From assembly GCF_964355755.1 (NCBI RefSeq), contig NC_092670.1:13701201-13765200 (forward strand): DNA of 64,000 nt, given 5' to 3'. Below the pieces are notes generated by a model that was given only the letters and a program-made list of their open reading frames with translations, was not told where the DNA came from and made no database searches. This stretch comes from Antedon mediterranea (taxonomy: Eukaryota; Echinodermata; Crinoidea; Comatulida; Antedonidae). A program made the translations under genes and the position numbers. This document shows positions 9,301 through 20,199 of the stretch, piece by piece; position 1 is the first letter of the stretch, and every line of letters starts with the position of its first letter.

Positions 9301-11340
9301 AGTGATGAAACGCTATTATATACAGATTCAAAGACGCAACTCAAATGAGTTGACCATTCATAATCGATAGTTTGGGTGAACCATAGCTTGTGATTGGGTC
9401 TCTACTGGAAATCAAGCATTAATCTTGGTACTCATTTGGTCGTGGAGTAAGAACTTAAGCGCAACGCAAGTCATTTAACAAAAATCGCAAGCGATGAATT
9501 ATTCAAACTGTCGCTTGTAATTGGACAACTCGCTTGCGTTGCGTCTGCATCCTTCAGTAGAGTATGGCGTCGTGAAAACGAAATGTCATCTATATATAAA
9601 TTTACGTAAGGGCAAAATTCGGTAAATCTCGGTTTATTTCTAGAATTTCTACTCGATGGTATATAAAGTTGGTTCATACTTTCGGTACTGATTTTAACCA
9701 TCTGATGTAACCCTGTTTACTAATTAAATTGAGTTAGGTAATTAGTTATTGACGATTAAAACGAATTTAGGTTCAACGATTTGCCCCAAATAGGGGTGTT
9801 TTCCGATCGTGGTATACACTGTCTAATGGATGTCCATCTTGAAAAATACCCGCCACAAAAATACGAGGAGGCTTCGCATTTTCCTATCTCCTCCTACGAT
9901 AATTGTTTTTAATAGCTGAAAACTGGTTGAACAGCTAGAGTACAGCATCATAATGTTGAAGACAGGCCGATTTTCTTAAAAAAATACTATTTTGATAGAT
10001 TTAATATACGATTATACAAATGTATTGATTTGCGATGAATGGAACATTCCAATCTCTGTTTCACAAGTGTCTATTCCCTCAGGCGTCGTAAAGGCAAGTA
10101 CAGCACTGTATACTCGAAATTCGATCCATTTTTGTTTTCAATCTGTGCTGCAGAGGTTGGATATAATTTTTTTTTAAACGGATAATGAGCTAGCGTTTTC
10201 ACTCACCGTATATTATGTACAAATATTTATTATTGCAGTTAAACCACCCACATCATCACCTTTCCCTCACTGGCATGAGTAGCGTTGTAAAACCAGTAGA
10301 GAATAGGCCTACGGTACATCACATGCCCTAAACGCAGAACAACTTTGGTGGGTAGGGTAGGAACCAACTTAAGTATGAATTGGCTCTAAGAAACAATTGA
10401 AAACCATTAGGCCTACTAATTAAGTTAAGTTAGATAATTTAATATTTATTGACGATTAAATCGAATTTATGATTTTCCCCGAATAGAGGTGGTTTTCACA
10501 AATTGTTTTACATTATATTATAAACATATACACGTCGTAGTGATGTATCGTTACATGTGCTGTACTATTTCAATCGACTAGGACGGTGATAGTTTCAACA
10601 AAGTATTACATCGCAATGTTTTACTGCGTTTAGTGGTATATTATATGTAAAACATGAAAGCAATTAATATTTCGTTACTAAATGGATAAAGAATATATTT
10701 TAACATTGTTCCTCTTTGCACCCATCCTCTTCCCCATCCCTCAACCCTAATGTTACATACAAAACACAAATTAAGTTTGTTTAAATTTGACTTAAACAAT
10801 TGGTCTTATTTTGTGACAAGTTTCTCTTTCGGAAGTAATAGGGTGCTAATTTTAGTTAAGTACATAAATCACAGTGTCTATTTATTCGTTCCTGTACACG
10901 ACATGTATTATTGTCCTGCGGTACGTACATTTGAAATCGCCAGTTTTTTAACGCTGAAATTATTATGTATTCGAGAACCATCTGTGGGCACGACCTAGAT
11001 GGTACGCGAGCGAAGCGAGCGTACCATCTAGTTAATATAAATTCTCTGTTTAAATTGAGCGTCAAAACTATAGCGTGCTCTTTTTTTTTTTTCTAATGGC
11101 GATTAGACTAAACTCTCATAACACTGAATAATCACAATAATAGTCAAAACCAGACATGATTTATATAGAACGTGGGTTTACTTAAGTATTTCATAAGTAA
11201 ATAAATCAAATTACAGTAGTATATAATTATCTAATGTTGGTCTACCTACGTCTTCTGAAATATAGAAGTTTATTTACGTTTTAATCTATTTAAGAACGTC
11301 TGTGACGTCATATTCGTCTATGCATAACAATGGCGTACCT
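9300..11340. other. Non-coding stretch with local duplications
   Basis: An inverted pair of CGCAACGCAAGT-type motifs at 9456-9546 resembles the CAACGCA MITE family. A block of about 85 bp at 9721-9803 recurs diverged at 10417-10497, sharing TTATTGACGATTAAA and CCCC(A/G)AATAG. A 13-bp-armed hairpin CTAGATGGTACGC lies at 10997-11033. No supported exon. Confidence 0.4.
10997..11033. repeat. Short inverted repeat, 13-bp arms
   Basis: CTAGATGGTACGC and its exact complement flank an 11-nt centre GAGCGAAGCGA. It may be a MITE remnant. Confidence 0.8.
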
Positions 11341-11360
11341 TTTTATAGAATACATTACTC

Positions 11361-11830
11361 TTTTTTCATTTCATTTCATTTCATTTATTTATTTCACTTT
11401 ACAAATATATAAACATAAAGTGGAGGAGCCGAAAAGAAAGCAAAGCTTGTGGTGAATAGGCTCCTCAAAACAAAACAAATAAAATATAAATAATATAACA
11501 CAATTAGAAACTCCAAAAAAACAACAATTAAACTAATATCTTTTCTCTAACACATAAGTTTAACATGTTTAAAACTAAAAAACAAGTAAAAAATAGATTA
11601 TATAAATTATTTAAGAAATATCAAATATATCAATAATAAAAGAATTTACAAAGAACCTTCAACCAATAATAGTTTAAATTGACGTTTAAATAAAGCACAG
11701 TTATGAGATTTTTTTAGAGATAAATGAAGAGAATTCCAGAGTTTAGGTCCAGTATATTCAAGGGTATTCATTTTAAGTCTAGTTCGAGTAAATGGCAGGT
11801 GATACTGATCTTTTTCTTTCAAAATGTTAC
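11361..11830 (-). mobile_element. 3' end of a CR1/Jockey-type LINE
   Basis: On the minus strand, 11828-11646 encodes the last residues of a LINE ORF2, with the typical Y-T-G-P-K-L-W-N-S-L and FKRQFKLLL motifs that end many CR1/Jockey-clade reverse transcriptase ORFs, then a stop. A 3' UTR with a GGAGCC...GGCTCC hairpin follows, and a pentanucleotide AAATG tail at about 11390-11366. It is truncated at the 5' side, as is usual after target-primed reverse transcription. Confidence 0.7.
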
Positions 11831-12690
11831 CCTACACCGTTATTTGGATTCTATAATTTTGCTACGGAAAACGGCAATAAATAATAAGCTTTAGATGATT
11901 ATTCAAAATTAATAAATATAATAATAATAATAATAATGTTTATTAATTCCAAATAAGGGTTCGGTGTAAATATTGGTGATGTAATTACAGACGGCGATGA
12001 TCAAGATGAAGCTGCAACAAACAAATCTATTTGAAACGTATTGTATTGTGATACTACAAGTTGGGTTTTCTAGGGAACCAATTTTAGATTAAACCTCAGG
12101 TACAGGCATGAATTTTAAATATAATACTGGTTAATTGTACCTAAATCAAATATTTGTAACAAAAATCAAGACGAAAAAATACGAACTTCTATTAATATAG
12201 TCAAATAAAAAATTTGGCAAAATGTTGCCATAAAAAACAGTTGACTTTTTTCAGTAGTTAGGTAGTTTAAACTAATGCAATAACATGTCTGGTGACTCCC
12301 TAGAAGGTGAAAAATTGTGGATATACGGTGGATAATTTTTGCTATAGCAAGAAAATAAAAATGAAAAAAAATATCAGAAATGTAAAATTCAAAAAATATA
12401 ACCTATTAGTCATCTGATAACATTTTTTACCACACCGTTTATTTTTCATAGCTTTTTAAAATGCCTCTCTATTTACAAAATGTGTGTACAAAAGAATAGA
12501 TATTTTACTGTGTAATTTGAACTATCTGAGAAGAAAGTGCTTATTTATAACAAGCTCGTGTAATACAGATAAAATCCTCAAAATTTTGAAACATAGGGGA
12601 AACTATAGATCGGTAGTTATTGGAATGTAGGCCTGTGATCAATTTTTTGCGCGGACCTGGCCTTTAAGATATTTATTCCTTGTAGTAATT
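11831..12690. other. Non-coding stretch
   Basis: AT-rich, with a short AAT-type repeat at about 11916-11936. No exon, RNA or element recognised before the Penelope-like segment. Confidence 0.4.
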
Positions 12691-12691
12691 T

Positions 12692-12930
12692 CAACCATTC
12701 CTGCTTTGTACACCATAGCTTTTGGAGTCGTGCCTTTATAACTATGCCTTTTGTTTGTTAACATCTTTGATTGGTTGATTTGTTTTATTATGTAATTTTG
12801 TGACTTATATATGTTATCCTTTGTTACAATTCTTTTCACCTGATGATGGGCTATGCCCGAAACATGTCGTTAAAATAAATCTATATTGAGGCAGTTTTAA
12901 CTTATTTGATCTTGATTTTTTTATATATCC
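12692..12930 (+). mobile_element. Penelope-like element terminal segment (copy A)
   Basis: Matches 19933-20167 (downstream of the GIY-YIG ORF) with only a few differences over about 235 bp. It is therefore the 3' terminal region of the same Penelope-like family, here without the ORF. It contains a hammerhead-type core at 12832-12876 and runs into a TA microsatellite. The antisense frame in both copies is only a shadow. Confidence 0.7.
12832..12876 (+). ncRNA. Hammerhead ribozyme motif, Penelope type
   Basis: Core CTGATGA (12840-12846), stem II GGGC-TAT-GCCC, then GAAA. Stem III is very short (AC-AT-GT) before C at 12868, the predicted cleavage site. Flanks CTTTTCAC and GTTAAAA pair as stem I with one mismatch. 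Hammerheads with a minimal stem III are known from the terminal repeats of Penelope-like elements, where they are thought to work as dimers. Confidence 0.65.
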
Positions 12931-12948
12931 TGCCTATGCAGCTCTTTG

Positions 12949-12950
<2 letters not shown>

Positions 12951-13024
<74 letters not shown>
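12951..13024. repeat. TA microsatellite
   Basis: About 37 TA units directly upstream of the tRNA-like cloverleaf. Tyr/Ile frames across it are artefacts. Confidence 0.95.
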
Positions 13025-13026
<2 letters not shown>

Positions 13027-13030
13027 GAAA

Positions 13031-13102
13031 GCCCCAGTGGTCTAATGGTTAGGACATCTGCATATCAAGCAGGCGGTCCGAGTTCAAGTCTCGGTTGGGG
13101 CG
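13031..13102 (+). tRNA. tRNA-like gene or SINE head with anticodon ATC
   Basis: Full cloverleaf: acceptor GCCCCAG/TTGGGGC, D arm GTCT/GGAC, anticodon stem TCTGC/GCAGG with loop ATATCAA, and T arm CCGAG/CTCGG with loop TTCAAGT. A TTTTT Pol III terminator starts 5 nt downstream. The anticodon reads ATC, formally Asp (GAT), while the D arm TGGTCTAATGGTTAGGA looks like tRNA-Glu. The segment from the anticodon loop onward, including a TCTCACAGAT downstream motif, recurs at 17853-17922. It may therefore be a retroposed SINE head and not a working tRNA. Confidence 0.55.
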
Positions 13103-13149
13103 ACTTTTTCTCATTCTCACAGATTTCCTCATCTTTATCGTTTCAAATT

Positions 13150-13968
13150 AATTAATTAAATTGCAGTATATCGCCGGGCGGTTTAGAATTAATGTTCTTT
13201 GCCTGATTTGTTTATATATATAAATAAATTTATCTTTTGGTTACCTTTCTACAAATAAGTAAAGACAGAAAACAAGTATAATCGTCAGCCAAATTAAAGT
13301 CCGTCATAATAAATGGTAAAAGTCAAGCAGATAGATGGGTCGAATAAAACACAAAACGACAGATAACCTTTTCTGATTTATAACAGGTCTTATTGAATTA
13401 TATGCCAACTTTTAAGGCACGATGGAGATGTTTTAATCAATCTCTTATAGTAGTCTACTGTGTAATTGATTTTTTCTCTACGTCATATTGGACGTCAATA
13501 GATATTGCTAGTTCGTATTCAGAATGCTATGTGTGTTGCATTGCAGCCAATCATGTTCTATGACAAGTTGCAGACATATTAGCCACTTGTGAGAGCGTTG
13601 TCCCTACCTCATATTGAGATTAACTCATTGATGTATCCTCACTTAATGTATTAACTTCTAGTATGAACGCAAGAGCACTTCGTTATAAAGTGTAGTGTGG
13701 TACTTTAAAATGAACTCTCACCTGTAATCTAAAAACAACTTTTTGTTCATAAACATGGGGTGCAAGACTTCATCAATATCTCTATTTTTATTATAAGTCT
13801 GGAGGTACGGTTTATTTAATTTGTCAATATTTCAAATATAAACTATGAAAAATGTAAGACATGGCTACACAATTACTTTAATAAATTTACTTATTACAGC
13901 CAACATAGCAACATTTAATTCTACGACTTTTCCAGTTCCGCCTTTCTGCTTCTTTGCAATATAGGCAG
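13150..13968. other. Non-coding stretch
   Basis: No exon, RNA or repeat that I can support. Confidence 0.4.
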
Positions 13969-14280
13969 TGTTTCCGCAGCTAACCTAAACTTATCGGTCT
14001 TTTTTTAACCAATCAGGTATAAATTATTAGAAAAAATAAAAAGTGCGCATGAACAGTCATTACCCGAATAACCAGGTGCCCAATCACAACGCAACAATTT
14101 GCCCTTCAGGTCAAGGTTAAAATGATCGCATTTATCCGATAATTATCCGATTTAAATGAGATAATTATCGGCTAATTTTTCTCGAATACAATCGGTTAAA
14201 TCCCGTTTCCACAGGCAGTTTATTGGTTCTTATCGGTTAATTTTTATTGATTGATTATACTTTTTTTGGCTGCGGAAACA
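13969..14280. mobile_element. MITE-like element with TGTTTCCGCAGC ends
   Basis: Perfect 12-bp inverted termini TGTTTCCGCAGC / GCTGCGGAAACA bound 312 bp. Internal motifs TTATCCGATAATTATCCG and TTATCGGTTAA recur in both orientations. No ORF. Confidence 0.55.
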
Positions 14281-16240
14281 GTAATAAAAAGGGTTTTTTT
14301 TGCGCCACATCATGAATATTTCAGTCATTCATATGACAATTTCACGCTTTTTGGGACATTTATAAAGTCCACCAGTCGACGTTTTGATTTGTGTCCGGAA
14401 TATTTCGTTTTTAAGTAATGAAATATGTGCTAGGACTATACAGGCTAGAACCTAAACTAAATATTTGATTTGAACGGCGTTGGATAAATTAACTATGCAG
14501 AAATAAAATAATTGGCTATCAAATTGATAGATAATGTTGTATTCAGTTTCAATTCATTTAAAATCAGAATGGATTAAAGACATTTTTTAACTATGCAACT
14601 ATAAAAAAGGTACATTGGAATTCAAAAGATTGCTTGATTTAGGATATAATATTACCTGTATTTAGATGGCTAGATGTAATTAGAGACGGCAAAGCATTAC
14701 AGAGATTATACATTGTTCATAATAGGTGTGCTGGCAGCTCGAACGAAAATCGTTTTAATCTTTTCGAAAAACATTTATTTTAATTCTAAAAGCTCTGGCA
14801 TCTAAGCGGTGGGTGATGTGTCATTTGGTGATATTAAACGTGTCATTGACACCCTGAATTTCTATCAATACTTACTTTCTCTCCGTGAATGCCCTGTTTA
14901 TGTTTTATACTTAAACTATCATTCCTAATTGGCTTACAAAACTCGTTTCTGTGAACGCTTGATACATAATAACATCACATTAATATTCGCACGTGACCAA
15001 TATTTTATTATTTTGTCGGTGTTATAGATGTAGGCCTAAACGTACTTAGATTCCGTGATTTGTTTTGATAGATGGTTTTGTTGAAATGAAACACAGAGAT
15101 TGCTTTATATTATTGAATCTTTTCTAAACTGCCTGGATGCAATTATCGAGTTTTAAAGAGCCGTTGTGTGTGATTTGTGTTGCTAATGTAGCTATAAATG
15201 TCAATCGTATACCCACAGCCATTAAACAAGTAAAGTTGTATTATTATACATTCAACTTCAAAAACAAACTTGTTTTGCCTGTTTATCATTGTACCAGTTG
15301 ACAACTGTTATAAAGTTATGTGAAGGTAAATCTTGCTTAATTGGAATAGTGTATTCATAAACCACCAAAAAGGAATAACAATCATTCCCATAAAAAAAAG
15401 AAAAAAAAAGAAAAAGAAAATTTTGTAAAACTTTATGACAATCGTTAACCAGTGAAAAATATTTAATTAATATTTCGGATTTAACGCCACAGAAGTTTTT
15501 GAGTTAAGTTAACTCATGACCCTCGATCTCTTCGGTCAGCATGTATACGAACGATTCCGAACAGCTGAATCTATGCACGCTTGAAACTACATTGTGTAAG
15601 TGTAAATGTAGATTAACTTATTTAATGCGATTCAATTTGGGCGTCATAATTTCATTACACTTAGATTATTTTACCATTAAATGTAAAAAATGTTGTAAAA
15701 TATTGGAAAACGAAGCCACTGAAGCCGCGAAGGAGTTGTTACCAATAACTTTTCAAATTCATAGAAGAGTCTAAAATTTCACAACGTAAATGTGATACAT
15801 GCATTAATCAGGAGCTAACGAAGAATAAGCAGAATGCGTTACAATATTAGAATGTCTGTGATTCGTAAAAAAAATGAAATGTATCGATATTGTCAGCAGA
15901 TATGGAGACTTTTCCAACTATTATTGTGTATACTTCTTTGAATTATCTGCTCCCGATATGTATTTTTAATTTCTATTATAAAAAAAAAGATCTAAAAACA
16001 GAGTTCAAGTAAAGGTAACACAGTTAAAAAACCGCTGTGACGTATATTTTTTTAATAATAGTTTGTGAACACTCTTTTTTTATGACTTGATGAACTATGT
16101 CTTTATTGATCTTACTTTGGATAATTCGACGCATTCAATTTATAATAGATGTCGCTATTGATTAAGCTTGGCATACTTTCGCGTGAAGGGGGTGGGTGGG
16201 GGCTGATGTTTACGCGATAAAGGCGTTTACTTCATTTCTT
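14281..16240. other. Non-coding stretch
   Basis: A Cys/Lys-containing open frame at 15541-15774 (77 codons) matches nothing I know and has no splice or promoter support. A-rich tract at about 15395-15420. Otherwise nothing seen. Confidence 0.35.
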
Positions 16241-16247
16241 TCAACTT

Positions 16248-16445
16248 TATTCACATCATACAAATAGTACAATATGTGAAAAGGAGCCAAAAAATAGCTT
16301 TCGTTAATCGAGGTTTGACTCCTGTGTCAGGGGTGTCCCTTATTTTTTTAGTGTAGCCTAAGTGACATGGTAACATGTATAAGTGATAACATAAACAAAA
16401 ATTGTACAAACATGCTTGGTAAATTGTAATTTGTTGTTGCACATC
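16248..16445 (-). mobile_element. Possible LINE 3' UTR
   Basis: On the minus strand, GGCTCCTTTTCACAT and a following AATAAAGTTGAAA resemble in order and wording the 3' end of the LINE at 11361-11480 (GGCTCCTCCACTTTA ... AAATAAATAAATG). Probably a related, older LINE tail. No coding part remains. Confidence 0.35.
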
Positions 16446-17850
16446 TCTTGAGAATTGTGCCTCTGTTATAAAAGAGAAACAATAAAGTTATTATTATAAA
16501 GTTATTAACTCATTTCAATCAATGAATTCTTCTACAAAAAAAGTGCGTTGTGATACTTATTATTGTGTATGGAGGAGCGTTTATTCGTAAAAAATAAATT
16601 AACGCCCGCGGCGTTTAATCCATGTTTCTTCCAAATGATGTTCTATATGGGGAAGGAGGGTTTGTTAGAGAGAGGCGGGCCGTTTATTCGGATAAATAGG
16701 GTAATTAAAATGTTTCCGCATCTTATATATTTTTAAAACAAACGAAGAACAGATTTTGCTTGAAACTAGATTTAGTTTTCTTAGACGATAATTGGAATTG
16801 TGTACTGATAAATCGATTTGTTTATGCATGCATCAACTTCATGTTTAGACAATATTAATTAGATTCCCATACTAACTGATTAATTTGAAGAAATAAGGCT
16901 TATTTATTTTATAAAACACATTTTTTTAGCAATTCTAAGCTAAGAAGATTTCTTGGATAAACATCTGCTGTATTTAAGTTTCATAGTCGGGCAGTTCTAC
17001 GGTCAGTGAGAAGGCAATTTATAAGAGGTACATTTTGCATTTTCATTACGCATGTGTATATTTTTCAAGCCGTGTATAGAATAACAAATTGTTAAGTATA
17101 TTGACCAGTTGTACGAATACTTACATGTAAATTATACGTATAACGTCGATGGATGGCCACAATCGATTATTGCGGAAAAGTAAACATAGAAATGAGAGTT
17201 GACAAATACTGTTGAGTTCACCTACAAGCAATACCGACGTGCTGTGTTAATCATTACGTTAGGTTAGCTTTGGAGTTGTGATGTTAAGACGCTCTTCTCG
17301 GTAACTTGGTAAGTACCTTGGACATTGTTCCTTGATATTTATTTATTCTTTATTTACGCGTGATTAGGCATGCCGGCGGTATTTATTTAAAACATTTTTT
17401 TTTGTTGGCGTATATTTGATCATTGTTGATACAATTTGTTAATTGCACGAAGTATGCCGGAAGTCTAGGAATTTTTCTTATAATATTCTGGGATTATCCC
17501 TTCACAGTACTATAAAATAAGAAGGTGAGTACATTATGGCATGGGATCAATATGTTTAATAGTATCGTTATTGTAGGCTACCTGTTGGATCAGCAGTACT
17601 ATGCCACATCACTTTGATTCATTAATATCGTGGCGGTAGAGAGAGTCTCTCTAAACTCTAAATTCGCGGATGCATATGCTAACAAATATGAACTTGAAAT
17701 ACTTTGTTTTAAGTCAATTCTTAATCTGCTTAAGTCAGTTTTCAATATAGGCCTTATAAACAAAATTGCGTATGAATAATTCTATTCCAAACGTAGACTT
17801 GATTGATTGATACATCTAGCTCAGTATTATTTCATAAAAGTGTATTTATC
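16446..17850. other. Non-coding stretch with isolated splice-like signals
   Basis: A near-consensus acceptor (GATTATCCCTTCACAG) and donor (AAG|gtgagt) enclose 17 nt at 17507-17523. A second donor CTTG|gtaagt lies at 17309. They may belong to an untranslated exon, or be chance. Confidence 0.3.
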
Positions 17851-17852
17851 AA

Positions 17853-18130
17853 GCAGAAGGTTCCTTGTTCGAGTCACGATTGAGGCTCTCACAGATTATC
17901 TTATCTGTATCTAAATTAAGTGTCAATTCGAGTGGTTAGGGCAGGTGTGCCTCAAGCATAGCTATACACTCGACACGTCCAAGGCACTTGTGGTGGTAAA
18001 TACGTCTTCTCGGATAAAGAATTATGGAGGTTCAGTATTCACATAGCTTGTGTGCACTTTAAAGGACAATGTACATCTTTCGGAAGAGTGGGGATTACTG
18101 GTTCATACAGCCCTTGTCGTTGTGGACAGA
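17853..18130 (+). mobile_element. Degenerate SINE pair
   Basis: 17853-17922 matches the 3' half of the tRNA-like unit at 13031 plus its TCTCACAGAT flank. 17930-18125 matches the body of the SINE at 22035: both carry GTCTTCTCGGATAA, GTGTGCACTTTAAAG and GTACATCTTTCG in the same order. Both pieces are old and diverged. Confidence 0.6.
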
Positions 18131-18261
18131 CGGATATGCCGTTTGATATTGTAATTAGGCCTATCGGTGTTTTATATTGTTGTTGCAGAAATAACTATAA
18201 CATGTAATTTGTTGCCTTTTAAATACATTTCTCAGTATCTAATGTTAACAAATATATATAT

Positions 18262-18556
<295 letters not shown>

Positions 18557-18579
18557 ATATATATATATATATATATATG

Positions 18580-18734
18580 TGAAGGGCTAGTGTTGCCCGA
18601 AAGCTCTGCTAACTTTTCTGGCTGTTTACTTTATCGTTTTGATTTAGCTTTTCGCTTTTATTTTTGTATCTCCATTGAGATCCAGCCACTGATACCCACA
18701 GCATTGTCATTTTTTTCAGTAATTTACCTTTGGA

Positions 18735-18738
<4 letters not shown>
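18580..18738 (+). mobile_element. Penelope-like terminal segment, second family, copy 2
   Basis: Differs from copy 1 by only a few bases after GTGAAGGGCTAGTG. The CTGATGA part of the ribozyme core is missing where the TA run (18557-18578) abuts. Adjacent copies fit the tandem terminal repeats typical of Penelope-like elements. Confidence 0.6.

Positions 18739-18799
<61 letters not shown>
18739..18799. repeat. TA microsatellite
   Basis: About 30 TA units. It bounds the large palindrome on its left. Another run at 19052-19101 bounds it on the right. Confidence 0.95.
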
Positions 18800-18802
<3 letters not shown>

Positions 18803-18830
18803 CAATGATGTTGCGTAGCACTGTGTAAAT

Positions 18831-19050
18831 TATATATAAATCATACTGTAAATTATAGAAACAGTGCTCATATTCGGAACATGATCTCATAATCGCGTCG
18901 AGCATAGCTCATTGGCGAAAGTTCCGTATTTTTTAGTTGCATACCTCTAGTCCAACTAAAAAATACGGAACTTTCGCCAATGAGCTATGCTCGACGCGAT
19001 TATGAGATCATGTTCCGAATATGAGCACTGTTTCTATAATTTACAGTATG

Positions 19051-19061
<11 letters not shown>
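18831..19061. repeat. Perfect large palindrome with PLE-derived centre
   Basis: The arm ending at 18939 and the arm starting at 18953 are exact complements for at least 99 bp (TCATACTGTAAATTATAGAA ... TTTTTTAGTTG), and match further into the TA flanks. The 13-nt spacer and its edges (GCATACCTCTAGTCC) equal 15 nt inside the Penelope-like ORF at about 19227. It would form a long hairpin when single-stranded. Frames across it are artefacts. Confidence 0.9.
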
Positions 19062-19102
<41 letters not shown>

Positions 19103-19103
<1 letters not shown>

Positions 19104-19852
19104 TGATCGATTTTTTCAATGCACGCGAATATCCATCTGACATTACTGTTAAATCTCTAAGAAAAGTTTGCCAGTTAACGCACGAGGACACATTGCAACC
19201 TACACATAATACAAATGCTTGTGACCGCATACCTCTAGTCCTCACGTATCATCCTATGAATAAGAAGGTTATTAACATTGTTCGCGATAACTTTTCAATT
19301 TTGACTGAAGATAAATCCGCTACAAAAGATATTTTTCAAGAACTACCCATGATAGCTTACAGACGTGATCAAAGCATTAAAGACACTTTAGTTAAATCTA
19401 AATTACAAAACAAAGGTAATGAATCAATTGGAACATTCAAATGTAATAGAAATAGATGTTCGACATGTAATTACGTTTCATGTTCAAACCAAATAGTAGG
19501 ACCTTCTGGTAATTATGTGATCACAGATCGTATTACGTGCACCACTAGAAATCTAGTTTATTGTATTTCGTGTACTAAATGTAATATGCTTTATATTGGT
19601 GAAACTAAACGCAGGTTAGGTGATAGGTTTGTAGAACATTTAAGGTCTATTAAACTAAAGACTCCCGGATTACCTGTAGCCACCCATTTTTGTAATAATG
19701 AGCATTCCCTTTCGGATATTACTATTTCTGGTGTTAAAGTATGTAATGGTTCTGAGACATCTCGTAGAATTATAGAAGAAAGAATAATTGTAAAGCTTGG
19801 CACTCTTGCCCCTACCGGCATAAATGTACAATTTAGATCCTTTAAACATTAA
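19103..19852 (+). CDS. Penelope-like element ORF fragment with GIY-YIG endonuclease
   Basis: The 249-residue open frame is the C-terminal part of a Penelope-like polyprotein. A linker region (RIPLVLTYHP) is followed by a Cys cluster C114, C119, C122 and C127. The GIY-YIG-like nuclease starts LVYCISC at 151-157 and LYIGET at 163-168, with Arg at 170-171 and 175, HF at 195-196 and Glu at 226-227 (IIEERI). These elements use this nuclease to nick target DNA for retrotransposition. The reverse transcriptase half is absent: the frame begins just after a TA run, so the copy is truncated and cannot move alone. There is no internal stop, which suggests recent insertion. Confidence 0.85.
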
Positions 19853-20157
19853 TTTTGCCAGAGACATTCACATATTAACTATTATTTACACTTGAAGCTT
19901 TTGTCTTTGTTTTAAATTTCCTGCTTTATAAGCAACCATTCCTGCTTTGTACACCATAGCTTTTGGAGGCGTGCCTTTATAACTATGCCTTTTGTTTGTT
20001 AACATTTTTGATTGGTTGATTTGTTTTATTATGTAATTTTGTGACTTATATATGTTATCCTTTGTTACAATTCTTTTCACCTGATGATGGGCTATGCCCG
20101 AAACATGTCGTTAAAATAAATCTATATTGAGGCAGTTTTAACTTATTTGATCTTGAT

Positions 20158-20167
<10 letters not shown>
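19853..20167 (+). mobile_element. Penelope-like element 3' region (copy B)
   Basis: Non-coding tail of the element carrying the GIY-YIG ORF. From 19933 it matches copy A at 12692. It ends in TA repeats at 20163-20197. Confidence 0.75.
20073..20117 (+). ncRNA. Hammerhead ribozyme motif, Penelope type
   Basis: Same sequence as at 12832: CTGATGA at 20081-20087, GGGC/GCCC stem II, GAAA, minimal stem III, predicted cleavage after C20109, and a stem I from CTTTTCAC with GTTAAAA. Confidence 0.65.

Positions 20168-20199
<32 letters not shown>

Noticed and set aside
12639-12839. Minus-strand frame also found at 19886-20080
   Set aside because: Its conservation only reflects the shared non-coding 3' segment of the element, and the two frames diverge at their C-termini where the copies end.
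13031-13102. Confident call as a functional tRNA-Asp gene
   Set aside because: The body looks like tRNA-Glu, the anticodon ATC is very unusual, and a related partial copy exists at 17853, so a retroposed origin cannot be excluded.
12946-13155. Open frame with long Ile-Tyr run
   Set aside because: It translates the TA microsatellite and the tRNA-like unit; the same holds for the frames at 18167, 18609 and 19000.
19591-19867. Minus-strand frames inside the Penelope-like ORF
   Set aside because: Shadows of the GIY-YIG coding frame, which has family motifs.
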